DNA of 64,000 nucleotides from G963663495 sp963663495. Its GTDB lineage: Bacteria; Bacteroidota; Rhodothermia; Rhodothermales; Bin80. This document shows, one piece after another, positions 42,740 to 53,322 of the stretch. The stretch covers positions 4,836,001-4,900,000 of the forward strand of contig OY760427.1 of assembly GCA_963663495.1 (NCBI GenBank), read 5' to 3'. Below the pieces are notes generated by a model that was not told the origin of the DNA, did not search any database, and was given only the letters and a program-made list of their open reading frames with translations. Position 1 is the first letter of the stretch. Each line of letters begins with the position of its first letter. A program made the translations under genes and the position numbers.

Positions 42740-43104
42740 GAACGCATCTGTTGTCAGTTGTCTGTTGTCCGCAGAACGATTATGTACGAAGCCAGCAATT
42801 ATCGGGTAACGCAAACGAGTCTGGAAAAGCCCGCGTGCGGCGTTATAATACCCAATATTGCGCCCGCTCACCAAGCCCGTTAAGGACAATAGAGGTCCAC
42901 TTGCTGAGCTCAAGCGCTCGTCGGATATTCGCAACAATGAGCTGCGCATATCGTCTTGGTAAAGGGGCGATGTGGCAAGAATTATAGGCCTCGACGGTAA
43001 TGGCTGCACTAATAAATCTCTAAAACAACGCACAAAGTCAACATCGGGAACAGACTGGTTTCACCACCCGCCGGTGCGGCGGCACCTACACGCTCTTATC
43101 TTGA

Positions 43105-45153
43105 GTATCCGTACGGTGAAGTGCATGGTAAAGCGGGCTTAGCATTGGTCTGCGTAGTCCGCTTGTAGAGCTTAGTTCAAGGTGATTATACGCCGGGTTT
43201 GGTGTGCCGATATGGGAATTTCGGAGTGGTGTGCAGCTTATCGTCCAGGCGCCTGAATGCAGTCAGCAATCAGCGCCTTTGGGGACAACAAACATGGGTT
43301 TTGGGGTAGAAGAATCGGAACACTGTGGAGGGCGCACATGCACATAAATTATGCGGCCCAAAGCATCTTTCTCCCCCTCTTCTCCTGCCGGTGAAGTCCT
43401 TTTTCAGAGGCTAAGAAACCAAGAGGCTGAGAACAAGGATCTGCGAAAACAGGTCCGTCGCTTGGAGAAAAAAGCAGATCGTCTATCCAAGAACAACGCG
43501 GATCAAGCTGCGGCAATTGCCGATCAGGCTGCGAAGATTAGCCATCTGGAAGACAGGTTGGAACAAGCGCATCGCCTACTCTCTGGCAAAAAGAGTGAGC
43601 GTTACACGCCGGCGGACAATGCGCAGCAAGGCCGGTTGTCTGGAGAGGAACCAGTAGCTGTTGAGCCCGAGGAGGAGTATGTCCTGGTAAAGTGCAAGCG
43701 GCGTGGGAAGAACAAGCCGGTGCGCGGGCCGATTCCGGACCATCTGCCCAGAGAGGTGATCCGCCTTGAGCCGGAGGGCAGCACCGCGGGTATGAAGTAC
43801 ATCGGCGAGGAAGTAACGGAGTACCTGGAATATGTGCCGGGCTTCACGAGGGTAGTACAGATTGTGCGGCCGAAGTACGTTGTCTGCAAGGAGCCTCGCA
43901 AGGGGGTGGTCATAGCGCCGTTGCCGAGGCGTGTCATACCGAAGGGGAAGGCAAGTCCGGGGTTGCTGGCGTATTTGGCGGCAGCAAGATATGTGGATCA
44001 TATGCCGCTATACCGGCTGCGGAAGAAGATTCAGCGCCATGGCGTGAAGCTATCGGCTGCTACAATGGGGGATTGGATTGCGAAGGTAGCGACGTATCTG
44101 GGTCCGTTAGGAGATGCGTTGCGTAAGGAGGTGCTTCGTAGCGGGTATCTGCAGGTGGATGAGATAACGTTCCCGGTGCAAAAGCCGAAGAAGAAAGGAA
44201 AGGCGCATCGCGGCTATCTTTGGGTATACCTGGCACCGCGGGCGAAGGTGGTGATGATGGATTACAGCCCGAGCCGTGCGCGCGCTGTACCGTGGGAATT
44301 CTTGCGCGGATATAAAGGGGCAATGCAAACCGACGGGTATGTGGTGTACGATGCGTTCGGTACGCGGGGCGGGATAACGCTGTTTGGATGTATGGCGCAT
44401 GCGCGTCGCAAGTTTTATGACTGCAGGAAAAAGGAGCCAAAGAAGGTGCGCCATGTAATGGAGGAAATCCGGCAGTTGTATGCGATAGAGCGTGGGTTGC
44501 GTAAGGAGGGAGCTGGTCCGGCTCGGCGTGTGGAGGTACGACAGAGGCACGACCGGTACTGGAGAAGTTGAAGCCATGGCTTGAGGAGAGTAGTGAGCAC
44601 CGGCCGAGTGCGGGATGGGATGAAGCCGTGGGGTACATGCTCAACAGGTGGGAGAAGCTGGCTTGTTACCTGGAAGACGGCAAGGTTGAGATCGATAACA
44701 TTCTGGTCGAGAACCAGATGCGGGCGATTGCGCTTGGTCGAAAAAACCATCTGTTTGCGGGATCGCATGCGGCAGCGCAGCGGTCCGCAGTACTGTACGC
44801 TCTTTTTGCCACATGCAAGTTGCAATCGACAAACCCGATTGAATGGCTTACCGACGTACTACGCCGTCTTCCGACACATCCTGCCGACCGCATGGCTGAA
44901 CTCTTGCCCCATCATTGGAAAGCCAGTCGGGACTTGCAGCAAGCTACCGTCAAGAAAGCGGCATAGGAGCCCCTAAACAGGCGCGCCCGGGTCATCCGAT
45001 AGATCCGTGTACGGGTCTGCGAATACGCTGTTAGGTACTTGACTCCTGCACACCCAACCGACGCTAGCCTATAAACCTTCGAACCGCGCTCTAACTTACT
45101 CTAATTGAGAGAGTAAATACCCTCGGTTATAATGTACTTCACCGGACGGATAC
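43105..45153. mobile_element. IS66-family element, copy 2
   Basis: 2,049 bases, same ends as copy 1 (GTATCCGTACGGTGAAGTGC and the complement of ...GTACTTCACCGGACGGATAC) in opposite orientation. Flanks TATCTTGA (43097-43104) and TGTCTTGG (45154-45161) agree at 6 of 8 bases, suggesting an older insertion than copy 1. Only tnpC is present and it is broken. Confidence 0.8.
43351..44966 (+). pseudogene. tnpC: IS66 tnpC pseudogene
   Basis: Nearly identical to the intact tnpC at 29309-30940. A 4-base deletion at about 44535 (CGACAGAGGC against CGACAGGAGGAGGC in the other copy) shifts the frame after VEVRQ; the C-terminal part continues in a second frame from 44568 as KPWLEESSEHRPSAGW. In addition the catalytic block reads VEIDNILVENQM instead of VEIDNNLVENQM. 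The first two Asp blocks (VDEITFPVQ and QTDGYVVYDAF) are present. Confidence 0.85.
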
Positions 45154-45651
45154 TGTCTTGGACTATTCGACGCACATTAGATGTAGCTTTGTCGGTCCGA
45201 TCTGAACCAGTTCAAACAAAACGTTCCCACTCGGTGGCGTGAAAAGAATCAATTAACCAAGCCAAAAGTCCGTGAAATGAATCCAGCCATACGGGCCTGA
45301 TCCATTTACCACGCAGTAGCAAACGATCTGAGAGTGTTGCTGAACACGAACGATATCCGCAAGCCGTCGCACATGGCTATGGCGCTAAATCGCGTACGCA
45401 ACGAGTTCACCCGCACCGGCGTCGGACCGCGCTTGTGTTGACTCGCAAAGCACGTGCGGTCAGCCTGAACATCCGCCTGGTCGCCGATGCATAAGATCCC
45501 TCCCAGTCTAAGTCGTGCCCCGTACCTGCGGTGCAAGGACGTTCGCTCCCGGGCACGGAGTTGCACGAAACACATAACGGTGGCCACGGACCAGGACTTC
45601 GTCCGGAAAAGAAATATTCGCCGAACTCGAACAAGCCAGCCCTGCCCTGTA
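45154..45651. other. Region right of IS66 copy 2 with a decayed ORF
   Basis: On the plus strand, 45311-45494 can be read as AVANDLRVLLNTNDIRKPSH and NRVRNEFTRTGVGPR, then, after a one-base shift near 45437, LVLTRKARAVSLNIRLVADA and TAA. The composition suggests a former gene, but no start and no family are recognisable. Nothing else supportable is seen. Confidence 0.3.
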
Positions 45652-46116
45652 CCCATAAATCATCCCTTACGGTTAGATTTTGGGTCAGTTCTGGTCTACT
45701 CTCGCTGGCATGGCTGTCGGAATAATTCGGGTATTTCGGCCTGGCAGGGATGGTGTGTGACTTGAGGTGAATAATGCCCTCCTCTCGTGCGGATACGCGA
45801 TCTCTTCCTGCGCTGCTTCCCTTAGCGCTGCACTACCTATCTCCACGAAGCCTCGGCTGTCCGCGGCTGCAGTCCCATGGCGATACTTCCGCCTCCAGTA
45901 ATTCAACGGTCCGTACGAGATGCCCTGCTCTGTGCAAAACGCCGCTGCGGACCGGGTCCTTTCGTTATACTGCTCTACCAGCGGAAACATCTCTTCCGCC
46001 GTACGTCTGGGCTGTCCCATGCGATCCGGGGTCTGGGTTCTCACGTCTACAGGTATGCTTCCCAGAACCCGCCACCTAATCAAGATGCAGTTCACCGCAC
46101 GCTCACGCAGGTGTAG
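45652..46116. mobile_element. IS66-type tnpA fragment, copy 1
   Basis: Homologous over its length to 63048-63495. The right side, read on the minus strand, begins GTGAGCGTGCGGTGAACTGC, similar to the GTAAGCG-type ends of IS66 elements, then tnpA. The left side ends with CCCATAAATCATCC. tnpB and tnpC of this IS are absent, so it is a deletion derivative. Confidence 0.55.
45685..46020 (-). CDS. tnpA: IS66 TnpA-like protein (orphan)
   Basis: 112 residues from MGQPRRTAEEMFPLVEQYNE, then RTRSAAAFCTEQGISYGPLN and YWRRKYRHG, the helix-turn-helix of IS66 TnpA, a small accessory protein of unknown mechanism. The C-terminus runs into non-homologous sequence. A longer frame from 46128 exists but passes through the IS end. 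A second orphan copy is at 63165-63413. Confidence 0.6.
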   Translation of the reverse strand: MGQPRRTAEEMFPLVEQYNERTRSAAAFCTEQGISYGPLNYWRRKYRHGTAAADSRGFVEIGSAALREAAQEEIAYPHERRALFTSSHTPSLPGRNTRIIPTAMPARVDQN

Positions 46117-46158
46117 CCATTGGGGCATAGCCCCACATCAGGCAGGTTGATATGCCAT

Positions 46159-46489
46159 TTATATGAACCCAGATGAATTCCCGTGCGAACATGCACTCAA
46201 TTGTTCGTCTCTTACCTCGTATCCCAATGTCATTAGGTGTAACCTCTCTAGACCACGCCACATGATCTGGTAACCCACCGGTCCATCACGAGTGCGGTTC
46301 TGATAACCGCCGAGCACCGCTACGATCAGGATAGCAGCTCCCAAAGTACTGGGCTTCGGCAGCTTTACCCGTGCTGCATATCCATCCAAGAATCGCAGCT
46401 CCATCTCCGTGAAGAAGACATCCGCGTCCAGCTCCGGCACCTCCCGACCCAATTGCACCAAGGTCATGACGCGTCGGGTAGCCCGGGGG
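46159..46489 (-). pseudogene. C-terminal remnant of an IS4-family transposase
   Basis: Reads TRRVMTLVQLGREVPELDAD, VFFTEMELRFLDGYAARVKL and ILIVAVLGGYQNRTRDGPVG, then MWRGLERLHLMTLGYE. This resembles the C-terminal domain of Tn5/IS4-type transposases (LGG...GDGxxGxxxxWRGL). The catalytic domain is missing because a group II intron 3' end joins it at about 46490. Confidence 0.65.
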
Positions 46490-46885
46490 AATTTCACCCC
46501 CAGGCCCCCACAGAACCGTACGTGAGACTCTCGCCTCATACGGCTCTCCCTAAGCAACCGTCGTAAGAAGGTCTTATGTGTGCCACCAAAGTCCTCCCCT
46601 CTCGGGTTGCTCCAATGTCCCACACCGCTCAGGGCAGCCCCTTCGCTCCAGACTCATTACAAGCCCTTCCACACTACTACGGACTGCTCCGCCCCTGTGC
46701 CCTGCATCGGTACTCAATCGCTCACGGGGTCTCCGCTTGCGACTCTCCCCGCATCAGGACGACAAGTTCCCAAGTTCCATGTAAAGGCCTGAATCCTCGG
46801 TCTTGCCACCTGCATGCCGGATGCCACTTGGCCAATAGACAGGCTCCCGCCAAGCTTGTCCCAGCGGACCTAGCACTGCCCGTCC
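46490..46885 (-). mobile_element. ORF-less group II intron fragment with domains V and VI
   Basis: Read on the minus strand, the 3' end contains GAGCCGTATGAGGCGAGAGT and CTCACGTACGGTTCT, the two sides of group II intron domain V, followed by GGGGGCCTGGGGGTGAAATT and CCCCCGGGCTACCC as domain VI. Upstream are segments such as GTCGCAAGCGGAGACCCCGT and GAGTCTGGAGCGAAGGGG, common in bacterial introns before the reverse-transcriptase ORF. No reverse transcriptase is left. The intron sits in the IS4 transposase gene. Confidence 0.65.
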
Positions 46886-46886
46886 C

Positions 46887-46943
46887 CCATAAATCATCCA
46901 TCACGGTTCGATTGTTCGTCAGTTCTGGTCAACTCTCGCTGAA
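46887..46943. repeat. About 57-bp repeat, middle of three copies
   Basis: CCATAAATCATCC, then GGTTCGATT, GTCAGTTCTGGTC and ACTCTCGCTG. Related copies lie at about 45654-45711 and 63047-63104. Here it joins the group II intron fragment to the DprA-like pseudogene. It may be the end of an insertion sequence not otherwise represented in the window. Confidence 0.55.
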
Positions 46944-48312
46944 GGCATTGATAGTTGTGCGATGGAGGAAGCACTGAACGCTGGTCGTAGCTCAATAGGT
47001 GTTCTCCCTGCGAAACTGGCGCGTACAGTCGCGAATGACGAAGGGTATCTGGAATCGGGACAATTGACACTGGCTGGTCCCTTCAGTCTGGACGGACATT
47101 GGGCAGGATGGAAAGCCATGTCCCGTCGCTACATCTACTGCTTAGCGGATGCTGCGGTCGCCATTGGAAGCAAATACGGTACCGGAGGCACATGGGCCGG
47201 AGCAAAGGAAACTCTCAACAACAAATGGGTCCCGCTTTGGGTGAAGGAGTCAGGTGACCGGTCATCCGGCAACCGAGCCTTGGCCGAGCGGGGCGCGAAA
47301 ATCCTCGGAGATGGGATTCGTTTGACAGCGCTGACAGCAGGCCGGGCTCTGGCTAATGACCCGTGCAGATTATTCGCGCAGCCTACGCCTACGCCTGCAC
47401 CCCATTGCTCCCCCTGCACGGCTGCGGCAATCGGGAGTCACTACAGATACCCGCATTACCCTTTTCAGTCGAGGATGCAATGCGGCCGCCGGGAACAAGC
47501 GTCGCGGACGTTGCAGGCATTCGGGAAAACCGACCATTGCTACCTACCGCGACGACTCGCGTCGCGGAGATCCCGGACCAGGGATTCATCGTATCGTCGT
47601 GTGCGAAAGCGGCATACTTAAGCACGCCATCTCACAAGAGTACCGCCGCGCACTCATGGAGGATGAACTGCTTTTATTGAGTGTGCAGGATCCCGACGCT
47701 GCACGGTGCGATGGAATTCCGGGAGCAGCAAATGAGCTGGTATCCCGCCGGCATGGTGCCGGCGGGATCGAAAAACGTCGAGCACAACTACGTGACTTCA
47801 ATGCAGGCACAAGTAGGATCCGCACCTCGCCAGGATGCCGGCGCCGGGCCGTATAACGACGCAAAACCGGGCAACGATGACACCAGCATTGATGTCAGGA
47901 ACTTGGGCGATCAACTATTCCACCTGTTTCTCGATACCTTGGAATCCATTACCGTAGGGGTCCACTGTGGGCGAAAGATGTCGGAAATCGGATGCAGATG
48001 AAGACGGGGCAAATCCACGCTTGGCTGAATAGAGGCACCCGGGACGGCTTCGTCACGAAGCTCAATAGGCCCGTGAGCTACCAGACAACACGGCAGCAAC
48101 CGCAGGAGGAGCATGCCATTGCTGTAGAGGAATGCCTTTATCGTTACTTCCTCAATGCCCTGAAGGCCATAACGGGTCAAGACCCACTACCTTTGGATAG
48201 CATTGTAGAGCGGTTGCAGATTTCCAAGGCACAGGGTACCGCGTGGCTCAAGGCGGGAATCCAAGAAGGCGTGGTCACAAGACTGACAAGGCCCGAGCGG
48301 TATTCCTGTTAG
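46944..48312 (+). pseudogene. DprA/Smf-like Rossmann protein, decayed
   Basis: Starts inside the domain: GIDSCAMEEALNAGRSSIGV, then FSLDGHWAGWKAMSRRYIYC and KYGTGGTWAGAKETLNN, typical of DprA-like proteins. The frame then loses homology after RGAKILGD. A second DprA-like block (CESGILKHAISQEYRRALME, then DELLLLSVQDPDA) lies in another frame near 47600-47700. The end, partly in a third frame from 47992, contains two winged-helix segments (GQIHAWLNRGTRDGFVTKLN and GTAWLKAGIQEGVVTRLTRP). The gene has lost its 5' end and suffered several frameshifts and perhaps an internal duplication. Confidence 0.6.
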
Positions 48313-48488
48313 AGCTAGTGTGAACCTGACATCCGGGCACATGTCGCCGGGCACGAAGCAACGGTACCCCAGCAAACGAGCCTTTTCTGAAGGAATCTAT
48401 TGACGTCCCTCGGTCATGCGACATGCACGGATCGGAACACCGCGCAGGAAACCAAGATCGGCTCCTTTCGTATGCTTGGGTTCTGCCC

Positions 48489-48561
48489 GCCGCGTTCGTC
48501 TAGGGGTCCAGGACGCCGGCCTCTCACGCCGGTAACACGGGTTCGAATCCCGTACGCGGTA
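48489..48561 (+). tRNA. tRNA-Glu (CTC anticodon)
   Basis: Cloverleaf: acceptor GCCGCGT/ACGCGGT with one G-T pair at the end, D-arm TCGTCTAGGGGTCCAGGA, anticodon stem CCGGC/GCCGG with loop CTCTCAC (anticodon CTC), and T-arm ACGGGTTCGAATCCCGT. The discriminator is A, and no CCA is encoded. It reads GAG codons. It ends directly against the clpP stop codon on the other strand. Confidence 0.92.
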
Positions 48562-49248
48562 CTACTCCTCTGTCGTGGGAGCGGACTGGGGCTCCAGAAT
48601 ATTATCAATGAGGCCGTATTCCTTCGCATCCGCCGCGCTCAACCAGTAATCGCGGTCCGCGTCCTTAGCAATCGTCTCCAGGTCCTGCCCCGAATGATGG
48701 GACAAGATTTCATATAAGCGCTTCTTTAAGGAGAGGATTTCCCGCGCCTGAATCTCAATGTCGGATGCCTGTCCGCGCGCCCCACCTAGCGGCTGGTGCA
48801 GCATGATGCGCGAATTGGGTAGCGAAGCGCGATGGCCCGTAGCACCAGCCGTCAGAAGAACACTGCCAAGCGAGGCGGCAAGACCCACGCATATGGTAGC
48901 TACCGGACACGATACGTACTGCATTGTGTCGTAGACCCCTAACCCGCTATACACCACACCCCCGGGAGAATTGATGTAGATATTGATCGGCCGCTCAGGA
49001 TCCTCGCTTGTCAGGTACAGTAGCTGCGCAACTGCAAGATTGGCAATCACATCATCAATGGGCGTCCCGAGAATAATTATCCGCTCCTTCAGCAATCGGC
49101 TGAAGATGTCATAGGCCCGCTCACCTCTGGAAGTCTGCTCAACGACCATCGGAACGAGATTATTGATCGGCTGATCGCCCAAGCCTCGACGGTAGATGCT
49201 GGTCGGCAGCCGCAGGCTCTTCGCGTAGCTCTTAAAGTCCTCTACCAT
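48562..49248 (-). CDS. clpP: ATP-dependent Clp protease proteolytic subunit
   Basis: 228-residue serine protease that forms the proteolytic chamber of ClpXP/ClpAP. The N-terminus (LVPMVVEQTSRGERAYDIFS) is typical. The catalytic Ser is in CVGLAASLGSVLLTAGATGH (residue in ASLGS), the His in RIMLHQPLGGARGQ, and the Asp in KDADRDYWLSAADAKEYG. It uses TAG as stop, which shows that TAG is read as a stop in this genome. It is downstream of tig on the same strand, a common pairing (tig-clpP). Confidence 0.95.
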   Translation of the reverse strand: MVEDFKSYAKSLRLPTSIYRRGLGDQPINNLVPMVVEQTSRGERAYDIFSRLLKERIIILGTPIDDVIANLAVAQLLYLTSEDPERPINIYINSPGGVVYSGLGVYDTMQYVSCPVATICVGLAASLGSVLLTAGATGHRASLPNSRIMLHQPLGGARGQASDIEIQAREILSLKKRLYEILSHHSGQDLETIAKDADRDYWLSAADAKEYGLIDNILEPQSAPTTEE

Positions 49249-49327
49249 GATATCATTGTGCCTTGCAGGGGATATAGGTTGCGGCGAGTCCTGTCAATCA
49301 TCAACCAACGATAAACTCCTCCGCAAA

Positions 49328-50901
49328 TCATTGAGAATCTATACTTGACAGGCTCCTCAATTCCTTACTACCGTGTGCTGCAGCCGCCTTCGTTTCCTCT
49401 GCATCTTGAAGTGTCGTTTCCTCCAACTGCGCTTCGGACGGCGCAACCATGTACGTTGCCTCTCCAATTTCCTCCGACTCATTGTCGTCTGTAACGTCCA
49501 TGATCATCAAATCTGGCCCATCATCATCCTCATCCAATACCGGCAGGCCGTCCATTGCCTCGTCATACCCAATTATCTGACCGTTCAAGGATATGACCAT
49601 TTTCTCACCCAACCGCTCTAAGATCTCGTTTTCCTGCAAGTTAATCCTAACGAGTTCCATGTCAAAATCTTTCTCAACGCCTACGAAAAATGCGGATTCG
49701 TTAACCAGCCGTGCTTTGTCGCGTAGCGATACAATTGTTGAATACACCTGGTCCTCCATCTCGCCCTCCGTAACCTCTACGTCCCATTCTTGAACAAGCT
49801 TTTCCCGACAGAAAGCCCAGCGCAATTGTGATTCACACTGCCTTCGCAACAAAGAGCGGTAAAGTCCGCGATGCATCAAATCCACATGATCATACGAGTC
49901 GTCCGATTTAAATTCCGGATACTTCTTGGCCATCCAAAACGCAACGGCAGCGCCAGGTACAGGAAACGTATTCTGATCGCACACATCATCAACAACTTGC
50001 CTCCGGATGGATCTATAGCGATCATTGCAAATGAATCTCGTTTCAAAGTCATGGAGAAATTTCATCAAATCCTCCACAGTTTTGCCAGGTATGCCCAAAA
50101 CGCGGACTGCGAGTTCATCGGTAATATCTGCCGGTACAATGCGCTTTGCTTCCGTGATTGTGGCTGCATACATCCGATCCTCCTTTCTGGGGGCCGTCAC
50201 CAGCCTTTCAGAATCGGATTCAACTGTAAACTTAACAGTGTCACCAACTCGCGCTCCAAGGGCCTTATGGTACAGTTCTGATTCAAATGAATCCATAGGA
50301 CTCTCGTCCAACGTAAGCTTGCCCCCCACCACCTTGGTACCGAACAGAGGAGTATACGTGCTCTGATCAATTTCCCGGTACTCGTAACCTATTGCGTCAT
50401 GAACCCGAATAACAGCATCACCAATGATAGGCATTGCTTTCCCATAACTCCGCGTCAGTTTTTCAACAAGTTCCTCCTGGAGAATTTCGTCCTCATCCTC
50501 GTCACCAAGCTCAACCTCGAAAGCCTTCGGTAACTGCAACGTAAAATCAGGTCGCACCATAAATGGGATCCGTGCATGCAAATCCCCTCCGAACTCATAA
50601 TCTATCGTTGGAGGCAACTTGACTGCCGCGCTTCCGGGCCAATAATCGTACTCAAGAGAATAGACTACCATGTCATCAAAGCACTCCTCCACCAAGCTTT
50701 TCATCGCTGCTTCCGCAACCTCCTTTCCGTAAAGCCGACGCATTACCGTGACAGGTACCTTCCGGTCCGGAAGCCCTTGAGATCCAAAGTCGACCGACGT
50801 CTACGTAGTTCCCTGTCTATCTCCGGCTGCAAATCCTGCGCGGTTGCTTTTATCTCCAATTCATACGAAAGCGGCGCAGTCTCCTGGATCCTTACATCCA
50901 T
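49328..50901 (-). pseudogene. tig: Trigger factor with an N-terminal frameshift
   Basis: Trigger factor is the ribosome-bound chaperone. From ATG 50901 the N-terminus reads MDVRIQETAPLSYELEIKAT, then RRRRSTLDLKGFRTG, and stops soon after. The main frame continues KVPVTVMRRLYGKEVAEAAM with the PPIase-like and C-terminal domains (LGARVGDTVKFTVESDSER, IIGDAVIRVHDAIGYEY). The joint falls in the GFRxGK ribosome-binding signature, where one A appears to be missing (ACCGGAAGG instead of ACCGGAAAGG, about 50765). The 471-residue frame from 50743 lacks the ribosome-binding tip. Either a real inactivating mutation or a sequencing error. clpP follows. Confidence 0.8.
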
Positions 50902-51005
50902 GCGATTAAGATTGAATAAGGTGAGCAGTTTGCCATCACTCAGAGCGTGGTCAGGGAGGCAGCAAGTATACTATCTTAGCTGCAACGGTTCCGCGCAAGA
51001 CCACC

Positions 51006-51479
51006 GTGCACTACTCCACCGCCATCATCAATAGCCCGCTGGGACTGCTCCGGCTCCGGGGGTCGGAGCACGGACTGGTCTCCATCACATTTATCAACCA
51101 CTGCGATCCGGTAGAGCCGCACGGTATACTGCGACATGTCGCCGCGCAGCTGGCAAGCTATTTTGAACGGTACCGCACAACCTTCGACATCCCGCTGGAT
51201 ACGGCCGGCACAAACTGGCAGAAATCGGTCTGGAAGAAAGTGCGCCGTATCCCGTACGGCTCTACAGCAAGCTACGGACAGATAGCGGATGCGCTGAAAA
51301 AACCTGGGGCAGCACGAGCCGTAGGCCGGGCCAATGGCTCCAACCCGGTACCCATCATCACTCCGTGCCACCGCGTCGTCGGAGCAGCCGGCGCACTCAC
51401 CGGATACCGAGGAGGCCTGGAGCGCAAAGCATACCTCCTGCAACTCGAAACCGGCCAGGAAACCCTGTTCGCACCCTAA
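51006..51479 (+). CDS. ogt: Methylated-DNA--protein-cysteine methyltransferase
   Basis: 157-residue suicide repair protein that takes the methyl group from O6-methylguanine onto its own cysteine. The active site PCHRV is in PVPIITPCHRVVGAAGALTG; upstream are GTNWQKSVWKKVRRIPYGST and YGQIADALKKPGAARAVGRA. The GTG start at 51006 gives the usual MHYSTAIINSPLGLLRLRG start. The gene converges with the ABC permease fragment; the stops overlap by about 4 bases. Confidence 0.9.
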   Translation: MHYSTAIINSPLGLLRLRGSEHGLVSITFINHCDPVEPHGILRHVAAQLASYFERYRTTFDIPLDTAGTNWQKSVWKKVRRIPYGSTASYGQIADALKKPGAARAVGRANGSNPVPIITPCHRVVGAAGALTGYRGGLERKAYLLQLETGQETLFAP

Positions 51480-51864
51480 CTCGTCTGGAGCCACCGGATA
51501 ACATCCTTGATATTCGCTTTCTTGCCGTACATCAGTATCCCTATCCGGTAGATACGACTGCTAAGCCAAATCGTGAAAACAAACCCACTCACCAATAAAC
51601 CAAGTGACAACAGAATCTGTACCAGCGGCACATGGGAAACCGCGACTCGCACCACCATGATGATCGGCGAAGTCAGCGGAAGAAGCGAAAACGAAATGGC
51701 CAACGCCGAATGAGGCTGGTTTAACACCGGCATAACAACGAGAATGGCAACGACAACAGGAACCATAATGGGCAGCATCCACCCCTGTGTCTCCTGCTGC
51801 GACTGAACCATTGCCCCCACTGAAGCAAATAGCCCGGCATACATCAGGTAGCCAAGAAAAAAAG

Positions 51865-53322
51865 GGGAGTTATATGGCTGAATGCCACGCGTTTTCGCAG
51901 GAGTTACTTATTGTGCTTTGGTGGTGCAGACAGGATGGCTTTCGCCAGTTGCTCATAATCGGTTCCCGCTGTTCACGAACAAACTGCAATTATTTCAAAT
52001 AACTCAACACGTGGGTACGCGTGGAATATAATTTTCATATATTAGGGAGTTATATATCACAGTGCCATGCCCGAAACGGTTAGTGCATACCGCAATATCA
52101 CATACAGGCTGTTGCCCGGAAGTCGAAGTAACGCCAAGCAACTTGCTGGATTAGCGGGTGCGTGTAGGTTTGTGTGGAATGCCATCCTCGCAGAGCAGAG
52201 CGAGGCCTACAAGAAAGCGAAAGAGGCTGGAGAGAAGCCGCCCTCGGTAAGCTTCTTCTCGCTGGGGAAGCGGTTCACGGCACTGCGCCGTACGGTCGAG
52301 TGGCTACCTGAATACTCCTTTGGTGTCGTTAGATACACATTGAAATATCAGGCGGATGCATGGAAGGCATTCTTCAAGGAAGGTAAGAGAAGACCGAGAT
52401 TCCATTCCAGACGTGGTAGTACGCCTTCGTTCACGATCCCGGATAACGTAAGGGTTCGGGATGGCAAGCTGTATATCCCGAAAGTGGGATATATGGCGCT
52501 CCGCAGGCGGGGAGGCAACCCGTACCCTGATGGTATACCCATCAAAGCCACTGTAAAGAAGAACGCCGGCAAAGGGTATGCTGTCATCTGCTACAAGATT
52601 GAGGCACCTGTAATAGAGGATACCGGCAGTGCTGTAGGCATTGACCGTAATTGCGGGCAGATCGCTATGGTCTCCACAGAGGGCGATACAAGCATTATCA
52701 GACAACCGGATACCAAGCGTCTTGATGCCAAGTTGAAGCGGCATCAGCGAAGACTGGCGAGACAGAAGAAAGGCTCCAACCGTCGTAACAGGCGGAAGCA
52801 TAGAATCGCCCGCATACAGCGCAAGCGTGCTAACATCCTCAAGAATGCGAACCACCAGGTAAGTCGCAGTATTGCCAATTGCTCCTCAACGGTGATACTG
52901 GAGGACCTAAAGATCAAAGCGATGACACGTTCAGCTAAGGGGACGATGGAGAGCTTTGGCACAAACGTCAGACAGAAGTCTGGCCTCAACCGTGGAATAC
53001 TGCGAACAGGTTGGGGCCAGCTGGATCAGATGCTGGGCTATAAGTGCCGCAAGGTGATAAAGGTTACCGCTGCCTATACCAGTCAGCGGTGTTTTGTGTG
53101 TGGGCACACAGAAGCGAGTAACCGTAAGACGCAGAGCACATTCACGTGTATGTCCTGTGGACATGCGGATCATGCAGACCTGAATGCGGCTGCAAACATA
53201 CTGGCCTCCGGGATTGGGGCTTCTGCACGGCGAGGGGCGTTCGGGTTACCGACCCCTATGACCCGTGAAATTGATACTAGTGCCTCACTGTGTACAGTTG
53301 GTCACTCACGTATATAATTCCC
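51865..53322. mobile_element. Composite element C: MITE-like unit plus intact TnpB unit
   Basis: Starts GGGAGTTATATGGCTGAATG and ends CACTCACGTATATAATTCCC, inside the permease gene. The flanks are A-rich (AAAAAAAG and AAAAAATA; 6 of 8 alike), so the duplication is blurred. The MITE-like unit (51865-52036) and TnpB unit (52045-53322) are separated by ATATATTA, the same 8-bp spacer as in B and D. Near-identical to D, but inserted in the other orientation. Confidence 0.8.
52067..53317 (+). CDS. tnpB: TnpB RNA-guided nuclease of element C (intact)
   Basis: 416 residues: MPETVSAYRNITYRLLPGSR, LAGLAGACRFVWNAILAEQS, FSLGKRFTALRRTVEWLPEY, then RuvC blocks GIDRNCGQIAMV, VILEDLKIKAMT and HADLNAAANILASG, with zinc-ribbon cysteines in RCFVCGHTEASN and CMSCGH. 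Catalytic Asp, Glu and Asp are present. Copies B and D are broken relatives, so C could be the active source among them. The stop lies in the right terminus. Confidence 0.88.
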   Translation: MPETVSAYRNITYRLLPGSRSNAKQLAGLAGACRFVWNAILAEQSEAYKKAKEAGEKPPSVSFFSLGKRFTALRRTVEWLPEYSFGVVRYTLKYQADAWKAFFKEGKRRPRFHSRRGSTPSFTIPDNVRVRDGKLYIPKVGYMALRRRGGNPYPDGIPIKATVKKNAGKGYAVICYKIEAPVIEDTGSAVGIDRNCGQIAMVSTEGDTSIIRQPDTKRLDAKLKRHQRRLARQKKGSNRRNRRKHRIARIQRKRANILKNANHQVSRSIANCSSTVILEDLKIKAMTRSAKGTMESFGTNVRQKSGLNRGILRTGWGQLDQMLGYKCRKVIKVTAAYTSQRCFVCGHTEASNRKTQSTFTCMSCGHADHADLNAAANILASGIGASARRGAFGLPTPMTREIDTSASLCTVGHSRI

